Shown here in pieces: positions 28,431 to 35,811 of a stretch of DNA of 61,193 nt. Both the position numbers and the translations under genes were made by a program. Position 1 is the stretch's first letter, and each line of letters begins with the position of its first letter. Source of the DNA: Treponema sp. (lineage in GTDB: Bacteria; Spirochaetota; Spirochaetia; Treponematales; Treponemataceae). The stretch covers positions 1 to 61,193 of the forward strand of contig JAEETM010000011.1 of NCBI GenBank assembly GCA_016290335.1, read 5' to 3'. The notes beneath the pieces are model-generated. The model was not told where the DNA came from and searched no databases. It saw nothing but the letters and a program-made list of their open reading frames with translations.

Positions 28431-28584
28431 AAAAAAATAGCTTCCAGTCGAGTAACGTCTTTCAAAACCGCACGCTCGCGTGCTACACGCTGATGTTGCC
28501 TTGTAATTATATACGTTTGCCGCTAAAGCGGCAGCACATCAGAGTGTTTTTGAAAGCCGTTCCTCTCCCTCTCGCTATTTTTTT
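28431..28584. repeat. Large branched foldback element in the gltB upstream gap
   Basis: AAAAAAATAGC (28431-28441) and GCTATTTTTTT (28574-28584) are perfect inverted ends. Inside, CTTTCAAAA (28459-28467) pairs with TTTTGAAAG, and CTGATGTTGCC (28490-28500) pairs with the 28530-28542 arm. Two tight hairpins, GCACGC/GCGTGC (28470-28483) and GCCGCT/AGCGGC (28519-28532), sit within. No reading frame of note crosses it. It could be a mobile palindrome, a structured RNA or a terminator region. It and the two gltB leader modules account for most of the 28194-28646 gap. Confidence 0.65.
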
Positions 28585-28646
28585 AATCACCTTATTTGAA
28601 TTGATTTTTGCACCTTAATCCCCTACTTTCCTAATAACATGCTACC

Positions 28647-30353
28647 TTAATGGCCGCGGGCTTTCCAGGCGGGGTACCATTTTTGGAACCAGATGGTGAA
28701 AAGGCCCATAAGGAGGGGGATTATATTGTTTATGATGATTAACGAATTGCCAAGGCCATGGCGGCGGAGGAAGAAGGTCCAGATTGCGGTAAGAATATAA
28801 AGGATTCCCCAGGCGGCGGCGAGGATGTAATTAGTTTTCATAAACAGAGGATTTCGAAGGGCTTTTTCGGCGCCGTAATCATATTTGACGTAAGTTGAAC
28901 AGAGAGGTTCTTTTACGATGCAGGAACCAAGCCACAAAAGTCCGAACAGAAGGTAGCCAAGGTTTGTAGGCAAGTCTCCACTGGCGCTGATGTTTGCAAA
29001 AACTGAAAGTCCTGCAACTGCAATCATGGAAAGGCGATCCCAGATAACGAATCTGCATTTTCCCATAATAAGTGGAAGGGCGGCTACAACACCAAGAGTT
29101 ATGAGTGAGCCAATTACAGGATTTATTGCAACTGCAATCCAGAAGGTAATCCACGGAATGAGCATTGTAGTCATGGAAGGTTTCTTTAAGCTGCCTGAAG
29201 CATTTTGTGAACCAGCTGCACCACCCGAACCGTTTGCCGAGCCAGCTTCAGTGCCATCACTTCCAGTTGCAACGCTTCCAAAAAACTTATTCCAGTTCAT
29301 CATAAGGGAAAAATCACCGGTTACCGTATAAAGTTGTTTTCCAAGAGCTTCTGCACCTTCCATTTCTCCACGGGAGATTGCAACCCAAACTTCAAACGGC
29401 GTGTTAATGGTTGTTGTTACCGCAGAACTAAGCTTTTCAGCAGCATCCTTCTCAGCCTCTGAGCCAGCCGCAAAAACCCTGCATCCATCCTTTTCAAGCA
29501 GAATCTTATAGGAAGTGCCCAAATCAGTATAATTCATTTCAAGCACACGGACTTTTCCATCATACGCATTTTTATTGTAGAGAGCTGCCATCTGCTTTGT
29601 AAAGGAAAAATCTTCTGAATCTTTTTCGCCGGTTTCTCTGCTTACACCCCAGCTGGCATCTGCCATTTTTTCAAAAACATCTTTTGGATAAAGAAGAGTC
29701 TGGAGATTTTCATTTGTTGCGGCACTAATTCCACCGTTCACAAACTCAGAGCCGGCATTTTTTACAAATCCAAGATATTCATCAGTACGGGAAGAAAGCT
29801 CCTTTACTCTGAACAGCTCGCCCTGGCCACAGAAAATACTTGTATAGTTTCCTTTGCCGACAAAATGATCGAACATTTTTGTAACGCTGTCGTAATTATC
29901 CTTTGCAGAATAAAAACCGCAGGTAGAAACAAGCACATGCTTTGTAGCACTTGTATCATAACGGGCATCGTGACTGCCACTGCCATAACCGTCTTCACGA
30001 GTACTCATAAATGGAAGGCTCATTGGAAGCTGCCGGTCAATCAGATTTTTTAAAAGCCCCGGAACATTAAAATAATAAAGTGGGAAACTCCACACAATAA
30101 GGTCGGCGTTGATTTCTTTTTCAATAACGCTCTGCATATCATCTTTTATGCAGCATTTTCCAGGTGTTGCCTTCCAGCAGGCAAAACAGCCACGGCACGG
30201 CCCAATCTTCATAGAAGACAGATGAAGTTCATCAACCGTAACTTCTTCATTTTTTCCAGCTTCTGATTTTACACCTTCAATAAAACTGTTCGCAAGTCTG
30301 AGCGAATTACTAGCCTTCCCTTTAGGGCTTCCATTAATAAGCAAAATCTTCAT
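28647..30353 (-). CDS. Flavodoxin-fold NAD(P)H oxidoreductase fused to a membrane domain
   Basis: A 568-residue protein. Residues 1 to about 215 are an NADPH-dependent FMN reductase/flavodoxin-like domain (LLINGSPKGKASNS phosphate loop; PCRGCFACW and GKCCIKDDM cysteines near 55-75; IVWSFPLYYFNVPG). The middle part (about 220-360) has no recognised fold. A Gly/Ser/Ala linker near 365-385 leads to about six hydrophobic segments at the C-terminus (MTTMLIPWITFWIAVAIN onward). So the enzyme seems tethered to the inner membrane. GGAG lies 8 nt before the ATG at 30353. Substrate unknown; the cysteines suggest an iron-sulfur flavoprotein-like reductase. Confidence 0.82.
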   Translation of the reverse strand: MKILLINGSPKGKASNSLRLANSFIEGVKSEAGKNEEVTVDELHLSSMKIGPCRGCFACWKATPGKCCIKDDMQSVIEKEINADLIVWSFPLYYFNVPGLLKNLIDRQLPMSLPFMSTREDGYGSGSHDARYDTSATKHVLVSTCGFYSAKDNYDSVTKMFDHFVGKGNYTSIFCGQGELFRVKELSSRTDEYLGFVKNAGSEFVNGGISAATNENLQTLLYPKDVFEKMADASWGVSRETGEKDSEDFSFTKQMAALYNKNAYDGKVRVLEMNYTDLGTSYKILLEKDGCRVFAAGSEAEKDAAEKLSSAVTTTINTPFEVWVAISRGEMEGAEALGKQLYTVTGDFSLMMNWNKFFGSVATGSDGTEAGSANGSGGAAGSQNASGSLKKPSMTTMLIPWITFWIAVAINPVIGSLITLGVVAALPLIMGKCRFVIWDRLSMIAVAGLSVFANISASGDLPTNLGYLLFGLLWLGSCIVKEPLCSTYVKYDYGAEKALRNPLFMKTNYILAAAWGILYILTAIWTFFLRRHGLGNSLIIINNIIPLLMGLFTIWFQKWYPAWKARGH

Positions 30354-30493
30354 TTTTAAATCTCCAGCAATCAAAATATTCCCGCATAATTGAGTGCTTT
30401 AATTATGACACATTTTTTTCAAGAAATAAACCTCTTGATTGAGGAGAAAAATGAATTGAATTGTTCAGCTTACCTTAGTAGATTTAGTATGCT

Positions 30494-32251
30494 TTAGTAT
30501 GCCTTGTCGTGAACTCCGGCAATTGCGCGTCCGCTAGGCTCGTCCATGTTCTTCCAGGCGGCATCCCATTCAAGAGCTTTTGCAGTTGAGCAGGCAACTC
30601 CAGCTTCGTGTGGAACAACTCTGGCAGCACTGTCGCTTGGGAAAAGACGGCTGTAGATTTCGCGGTAATAGTATTCCTCTTTTGTTTTTGGAGGATTTAC
30701 CGGGAAGCGGTTTTCACGGCGGGCAAACTCTGCATCGCTCACTTTTTCTTCTGTCATCTTTTTGAGAGTGTCAATCCAGCTGTAACCAACACCATCACTG
30801 AACTGCTCTTTCTGACGCCAGCAGATTGATTCTGGAAGCATGTCTTCAAATGCTTTTCGCAGAATCCATTTTTCCATACGCTGCTTACCGTCACCCAAAC
30901 GGATATTCATTTTATCAGTAGGATTTAAGCCCATTGCAACATCAATAAAATCTTTATCAAGGAAAGGAACACGACCTTCTACACCCCAGGCCATAAGAGA
31001 CTTGTTTGCACGCAGACAGTCATAAAGATGAAGCTTGCTCATTTTTCTTACAAGCTCTTCGTGGAACTCCTGTGCACTCGGTGCTTTGTGGAAGTACAGG
31101 TAACCGCCAAAAAGCTCGTCGCTGCCTTCGCCGCTGAGAACCATTTTGATTCCCATAGATTTTATTACGCGTGCAAGAAGATACATTGGGGTGCTGGCAC
31201 GAACAGTTGTTATATCATAAGTTTCAATATGATAAATTACATCAGGCAGGGCATCCAGGGCTTCCTGAATTGTAAAGTGAACTTCGTGATGAACTGTACC
31301 GATGTAGTCAGCAGCTTTTTTTGCAGCAATCAAATCTGGAGAACCTTCCAGGCCAACTGCAAAGGAATGGAGCTGTGGCCACCAGGCGGCTTCACGGCTG
31401 TCGGTTTCTACACGCTTTTTGCTGTACTTTTGTGTAACGGCAGCAATGATTGAAGAATCAAGTCCTCCACTCAAAAGAACACCGTAAGGAACATCACTCA
31501 TAAGCTGTGATTTTACGGCAGCTTCAAGTCCGTTTCGAACTTTTTCTATTACACTCGGATTGATTACTTCGCCTTTTTCATCTGTTGCACGTGGAGCAGC
31601 TTTAACTGCATCATAAGATTCCCAGTCGCGTTTGTACCAGCGGTCAACCTTTCCATCCTTACTCCACAAATAACTTCCGTTAGGGAACTCTTCTATTGTA
31701 ACACAGTCTCCTTCAAGTGCCTTGAGCTCACTTGCAACATAATAACGTCCGGATTTATCCCAACCCTGATAAAGTGGAATTACACCAATTTCATCGCGGC
31801 CAATAAGATAAGCATCGCGTTCTGAATCGTAAAGTGCAAATGCAAAAATACCGGAAAGCTTTTCTATCATTTCTGCAAAGCTGCCACCTTCTGCAAGACA
31901 TTTTTTATAAAGCGGAATTATAACTTCGCAGTCGCTCTGTGTGCGGAAGTTGTAAGTTCCGGCAAACTCAGCCCTTATTGCTTTGTGATTATAGATTTCG
32001 CCGTTTACTGCAAGAATAATTTTTTCGTCATCGCTGACTAAAGGCTGTTTACCTGAAAGAGGGTCAACAATTGCAAGTCGTTCGTGACTTAAGATTGCAT
32101 TTTCACCCGTATAAACACCGCTCCAATCCGGTCCACGGTGACGGATTCTTTTACTCATTTCCAGAACCTGAGCCCGCAGCTCTTCCTTCAATCCTTCTGC
32201 AATTGGCTGACTGCCACTATTTAAGTCGAATGCTCCAACAAAACCACACAT
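30494..32251 (-). CDS. asnB: Asparagine synthase (glutamine-hydrolysing), class B
   Basis: A 585-residue enzyme that makes asparagine from aspartate, ATP and glutamine. It begins MCGFVGAFDL, so Cys2 is the glutaminase nucleophile, and the class II domain (RHRGPDWSG, SHERLAIVDP, NGEIYNH) runs to about 210. The synthetase domain has the P-loop SGGLDSS near 270 and SGEGSDELFGGY near 375. AGGAGG lies 6 nt before the ATG; 48 upstream in-frame codons lie in the leader. It has a single ANTAR-type leader of its own. Confidence 0.97.
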   Translation of the reverse strand: MCGFVGAFDLNSGSQPIAEGLKEELRAQVLEMSKRIRHRGPDWSGVYTGENAILSHERLAIVDPLSGKQPLVSDDEKIILAVNGEIYNHKAIRAEFAGTYNFRTQSDCEVIIPLYKKCLAEGGSFAEMIEKLSGIFAFALYDSERDAYLIGRDEIGVIPLYQGWDKSGRYYVASELKALEGDCVTIEEFPNGSYLWSKDGKVDRWYKRDWESYDAVKAAPRATDEKGEVINPSVIEKVRNGLEAAVKSQLMSDVPYGVLLSGGLDSSIIAAVTQKYSKKRVETDSREAAWWPQLHSFAVGLEGSPDLIAAKKAADYIGTVHHEVHFTIQEALDALPDVIYHIETYDITTVRASTPMYLLARVIKSMGIKMVLSGEGSDELFGGYLYFHKAPSAQEFHEELVRKMSKLHLYDCLRANKSLMAWGVEGRVPFLDKDFIDVAMGLNPTDKMNIRLGDGKQRMEKWILRKAFEDMLPESICWRQKEQFSDGVGYSWIDTLKKMTEEKVSDAEFARRENRFPVNPPKTKEEYYYREIYSRLFPSDSAARVVPHEAGVACSTAKALEWDAAWKNMDEPSGRAIAGVHDKAY

Positions 32252-32264
32252 AACGTGCCTCCTG

Positions 32265-32374
32265 AAAAAAAAGAGGTCGTAGATACAACCCCTGTACGGA
32301 AACCGCACAAGAATAATATCTACGACCTCTTTGCCGTTAAAATATTTATACTTCAAATGATGTGAAAAAGTCAA
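32265..32374 (-). promoter_or_regulatory. asnB promoter and ANTAR-type leader with terminator
   Basis: TTGACT (32369-32374) and TATAAA (32345-32350) are 18 nt apart. The hairpin ACGGC-AAAGAG-GTCGT (32322-32337) follows after 7 nt. It overlaps a perfect 14-bp terminator stem (32272-32285 with 32317-32330) followed by eight T. The -35 box lies directly beside the end of repeat copy B. Confidence 0.8.
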
Positions 32375-32375
32375 T

Positions 32376-32466
32376 AGCGAAGGCTGCGAAGGCAATTGCT
32401 TTATGACAGCTAATAGTTCATTCAGCCTTCGCAGTCTTCGCTTGCAGTTTTATAAATAAAACTGCA
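32376..32466 (-). repeat. Dispersed two-hairpin repeat, copy B (inverted)
   Basis: Arms AGCGAAGGCTGCGAAGGC (32376-32393) and 32425-32442 form the long hairpin. A perfect 11-bp hairpin starting TGCAGTTTTAT (32443-32466) adjoins it. Read on the minus strand the order and words match copies A (1062) and C (53307). It lies between the asnB promoter and the esterase gene. Confidence 0.75.
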
Positions 32467-32516
32467 CATTCTTTTTAGTGGTCTTTTTATAAAAAGTGTA
32501 TTATCATTAATCCATT

Positions 32517-33305
32517 ATGGCAAATTTAACAATCAGATTTTATTCAAACTCATTAAGTCGTTATACATCTTTTCAAATGTTCATTCCAAATGATTATAGA
32601 GATGCATTCCCTCCAAAAGAAGATGATAAATACATCAAACGCGGCATGAAAACGCTTTTTCTTCTGCACGGCTACACCGGCGATGCAGGAAACTGGGTAC
32701 CGGAATATATTTCCTACAAATATAATTTTGCGGTAGTCTGCCCGAATGGCGAAAACTCTTTCTGGGTTGATGGAGAGTCAAGCACAAGTAAATATGCTAC
32801 TCTTGTTGGCGAAGAAATTGTTGGTTACGTAAGGAAAACCTTTAATCTTGCAAAATCTGCCGATGACACCTACATTATGGGTATGTCTATGGGTGGCTTT
32901 GGTGCACTTTACCTTGCATTAAAATATCCTGAAACATTTGGAAAAACTGCACCTCTTTCTTCTGCTCTTATTCTGCATGGAGTTGCCGAAATGAAGCCTG
33001 GTGAAGGTAACGATGTTGCAAACTATGCCTATTATGCCCAGTGCTTTGGCGATACTACAAAAGTGCTTGAAAGCGACAGAAACCCTGAAGTTCTTGTTAA
33101 AAAGCTGCAGGCTGAAGGAAAAAAACTGCCGGAAATCTTTATGGCCTGCGGTACAGAAGATTTTCTTCTGGAGCAGAACCGTCAGTTCCACAAGTTCCTG
33201 GAAGATAACGGCGTAAAGCATACATACATTGAAAGCAAAGGCACCCACGATATGGTTTTCTGGGGCGAATATGCCGTGAAGTTCTCTGATATGATGTTCG
33301 GCTAG
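32517..33305 (+). CDS. Alpha/beta-hydrolase esterase (EstA / esterase D type)
   Basis: A 262-residue serine esterase of the putative-esterase family that includes tributyrin and acetyl/feruloyl esterases and S-formylglutathione hydrolase. The oxyanion segment LLHGYTGDAGNW lies near 50, the nucleophile Ser124 in GMSMGGFG, and a catalytic His in KGTHDMVFW near 243. There is no signal peptide, so it is probably cytoplasmic; with the GH43 and GH10 genes, a role in deacylating imported plant-wall oligosaccharides is a reasonable inference. No ribosome site is visible, and TATTAT lies 12 nt before the ATG, so the 5' leader may be very short. Its stop codon overlaps that of the converging GGDEF gene. 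Confidence 0.87.
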   Translation: MANLTIRFYSNSLSRYTSFQMFIPNDYRDAFPPKEDDKYIKRGMKTLFLLHGYTGDAGNWVPEYISYKYNFAVVCPNGENSFWVDGESSTSKYATLVGEEIVGYVRKTFNLAKSADDTYIMGMSMGGFGALYLALKYPETFGKTAPLSSALILHGVAEMKPGEGNDVANYAYYAQCFGDTTKVLESDRNPEVLVKKLQAEGKKLPEIFMACGTEDFLLEQNRQFHKFLEDNGVKHTYIESKGTHDMVFWGEYAVKFSDMMFG

Positions 33306-34729
33306 AGGCGTTCGGCCGGTCGGCGTAATTCTGGATGTTTATCGTAGAATTGTTTTTTGTCTTCGTACATTTTTCCATCAGCAATTTTCATTGCATTATG
33401 GATATTGTTGCAGTCTTCATCAAAATAAACACCCGTTGCAAACCGCACATTTTCTGTAGCATCGGCTTTTTCCTTAATTTCCTTTGCCTTTTCTATAAGA
33501 TACGCTTCTGTTGTATCGCGCACAAGAACCATAAACTCATCACCACCGGCACGGAAAATCTCTGCGTCGGGGAAAGAGTCTTTAAGGATTCTTGCAGCAT
33601 TTTTCAGCAGTACATCACCGGCTGAATGACCGTTATTATCATTTACTTTTTTAAGACCGTTCAAATCAGCAAAAATAACACCAATATTCTTTCGGTTAGG
33701 ATTTGTATCCAGACTGAGCTGGTTTACACGGTCGTTCATTTCATTACGGTTATAAACACCAGTAAGCATATCCATTGTACTGACAATACGCAGACGGTCA
33801 AAAAGCTGGTAATTCGAAATCTCGGAAGCAAGAAAATAAGAAACAAGCTCAAGAGTTTCCTTTAAGTGGACTGAATCTTCCGTGTTATAATTAGAAAACC
33901 AGATATAACCCAAAAGCTCGCAGCCAGACATCAAAGGGAAAAGAAGAAGACTGTTTATATCTGCTTCCCTCAGCGATTCATACCATTCCGGATTACGCTC
34001 ACGTACAAAATCCATATCTTTTTCGTTTTTGATGATGAGGCAGTTACTTCCGCCAATGCATTTTCCCCAGGTTTCTACAAGTTTGTAAAAATCATCATTT
34101 ACCCAGTTTTCCTTGTACAACGATTCATCATCCGGATTTTTCAAGGCTTCGCACAAAATTGAAGATTTACTTGTAAAAAAGTCTATCATAAGAATGCAGC
34201 CGTATTTTGCATCACATATTTCGCGGATATCTTTGAGCACATCGCCCATAGACTTCTGAAAATCATTTGTACCACGAAGCTTTAAGCAGGTATTTAACAC
34301 AACAGAAGCAGTTTCGTAAGAAATGCTGGACATTTTCTGGGTATCAGGCTCATGAGCAAACTCCTGCGTATACGTACAGTAGGCAATATGTTCGTCTCCG
34401 GCATCAATCGGGAGCATAAAAATATCAAACCAGAAATCAAAACGCTCCGGGTGAACGTAAGAGTGCATTGGTTCTTTCAAAACGGCACAACGGTAGCAGA
34501 AATTCTCAAAATTCAAATCTTTAGGCAAATAATACTGGTAATCGCTGTCTGGAATAAATTTGTTGGTAAGCATTTTCGGAGCATCGGGAGATTCGCGCTC
34601 AATTGAGTCAATATAAGCCTTATTACCGGCAACAATCTTAATTGCGCCATAAGATCCGTCATCACGTATTTCTACAGAGATAACACAAGTCATAGATTTA
34701 AAACCGTCTACAAACTTCTGAAAATCCAT
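33302..34729 (-). CDS. Diguanylate cyclase (GGDEF) with N-terminal sensor region
   Basis: A 475-residue protein. The C-terminal ~160 residues are a GGDEF domain with an intact active site (FRAGGDEFMVLV) and the usual start (DMLTGVYNRNEMNDR, then GVIFADLNGLKKVND), so it should make cyclic di-GMP. The middle part (about 165-310) resembles a GAF domain, and the first 160 residues look like another soluble sensor fold. No membrane span is seen, so the signal is probably internal. The ATG at 34729 is preferred over a TTG two codons upstream. The stop overlaps the esterase stop in the palindrome CTAG. Confidence 0.9.
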   Translation of the reverse strand: MDFQKFVDGFKSMTCVISVEIRDDGSYGAIKIVAGNKAYIDSIERESPDAPKMLTNKFIPDSDYQYYLPKDLNFENFCYRCAVLKEPMHSYVHPERFDFWFDIFMLPIDAGDEHIAYCTYTQEFAHEPDTQKMSSISYETASVVLNTCLKLRGTNDFQKSMGDVLKDIREICDAKYGCILMIDFFTSKSSILCEALKNPDDESLYKENWVNDDFYKLVETWGKCIGGSNCLIIKNEKDMDFVRERNPEWYESLREADINSLLLFPLMSGCELLGYIWFSNYNTEDSVHLKETLELVSYFLASEISNYQLFDRLRIVSTMDMLTGVYNRNEMNDRVNQLSLDTNPNRKNIGVIFADLNGLKKVNDNNGHSAGDVLLKNAARILKDSFPDAEIFRAGGDEFMVLVRDTTEAYLIEKAKEIKEKADATENVRFATGVYFDEDCNNIHNAMKIADGKMYEDKKQFYDKHPELRRPAERL

Positions 34730-34840
34730 ACTCAACTCTTGCCAAATCCTTATTGGAAAAGCACTCTCTCAAAAAAATATTTTGATATGTAATAATTTTA
34801 ACATAGGTTTTACAATTTGTAAAAGTGGAAATTCGAATCT

Positions 34841-34869
34841 TTGCAAATCAGAGTTTTCCGTGTTATATT
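34841..34869 (+). promoter_or_regulatory. Promoter of the TMEM43-family gene
   Basis: TTGCAA (34841-34846) and TATATT (34864-34869) are 17 nt apart, 20 nt before the start codon, which has its own GGAGG site. Confidence 0.55.
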
Positions 34870-34889
34870 TTTTATATGGAGGAAATAAA

Positions 34890-35771
34890 ATGAAAATCGG
34901 TAAAGGGAAAATTGTACTTGCAGTGCTTGTGGTGCTTTTGATTGTAACTGGAGTAAGGAACATCAAGCAGAAAAAGGCAAATAATGAAAAAATCCTTAAG
35001 CAGGTAACTGTTGTTAGTGATGGAAAAATTAAAGCTGAAAATGAAGGAAAGCTTGTTCTTGTAACAGGTGAAATTGATTATGAAAATCCGATTGATTTTG
35101 ACGAGCTTGATTATACCCTCAATACATTCAAAATCAAAAGAACTGTAAAGGATTTTGTTTCATTCGAAAAGGATGGACAAACTCACTATGAATGGCAGGA
35201 GCGAACAGAGGCAAAACACAATGTTTACCGCCCGCTGGATTTGCTCTATACAATGGAAGAAAGTGAAACTCCAACTGTAGGCGAGTTCACACTTGATGAT
35301 TACGGTTTGGGACTTGTTCGAACAAACAGCTCATACAGCGACAATGAAACAATCTACGGTCTGGCCTGGAATGGTCTTGAATATACAAATCCGAACCGCG
35401 ATGAAGAAGAAGTTGGAGATGTTTCGGTAACTTACGAGTATTTTGATGTAGATAAATGTGAGTACCTTACTATTCTTGCTAAGCAGAAAGGCAACTCTTT
35501 TGAACCTTACAAGCTGGGTAAAACTCAAATCTACAGCATTTACGAAGGCAAGGTTGATTCTACAGACATGCTTAAAGACAAGCTTGATATAGAAGTTAAA
35601 CAGAGCAAACGCGGTAGAATTGCTTTTATTGTATTGATTGTGGCAATTGCAGCTCTTGTAGCTTTTGACAGGAAAAAGAATGGTAAAAAGGCTGATGGAG
35701 ATGCAAAATCTAAAGAAAAGCCTGAATCAGCAGAAACACCTGCCGAAAACGAGCCTGAAAAATCAGAGTAA
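34890..35771 (+). CDS. TMEM43-family membrane protein
   Basis: A 293-residue protein with one membrane span at each end (VLAVLVVLLIVTG near 10-25; IAFIVLIVAIAALVAF near 247-262) and a large domain between them. The domain opens with the family pattern VVSDGKIKAENEGKLVLVTGEI and has the typical YEWQERTEAK segment, as in the TMEM43/LUMA family. Function in bacteria is not known. The C-terminal tail is short, charged and rich in Lys, Glu and Pro. GGAGG lies 7 nt before the chosen ATG; 36 upstream in-frame codons overlap the promoter and are rejected. Confidence 0.85.
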   Translation: MKIGKGKIVLAVLVVLLIVTGVRNIKQKKANNEKILKQVTVVSDGKIKAENEGKLVLVTGEIDYENPIDFDELDYTLNTFKIKRTVKDFVSFEKDGQTHYEWQERTEAKHNVYRPLDLLYTMEESETPTVGEFTLDDYGLGLVRTNSSYSDNETIYGLAWNGLEYTNPNRDEEEVGDVSVTYEYFDVDKCEYLTILAKQKGNSFEPYKLGKTQIYSIYEGKVDSTDMLKDKLDIEVKQSKRGRIAFIVLIVAIAALVAFDRKKNGKKADGDAKSKEKPESAETPAENEPEKSE

Positions 35772-35775
35772 CCAA

Positions 35776-35811
35776 TTTTCCATAATATGCCGATAATCAT
35801 ATTATGGAAAA
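35776..35811. promoter_or_regulatory. Perfect hairpin enclosing the P83/100 start codon
   Basis: TTTTCCATAATATG (35776-35789) and its exact complement (35798-35811) form a 14-bp stem around an 8-nt loop. The ATG at 35804 lies in the 3' arm, and no ribosome site is present. The loop also supplies GATAAT (35792-35797), a possible -10 box 6 nt before the ATG. It may be a translation block or a promoter for a leaderless mRNA; it cannot be both in the same transcript. Confidence 0.6.

Noticed and set aside
30394..30493. ANTAR-type loop near the end of asnB (CCTC-AATCAA-GAGG)
   Set aside because: Position 4 of the loop is C, not G, and it lies after a gene rather than before one; more likely a weak terminator.
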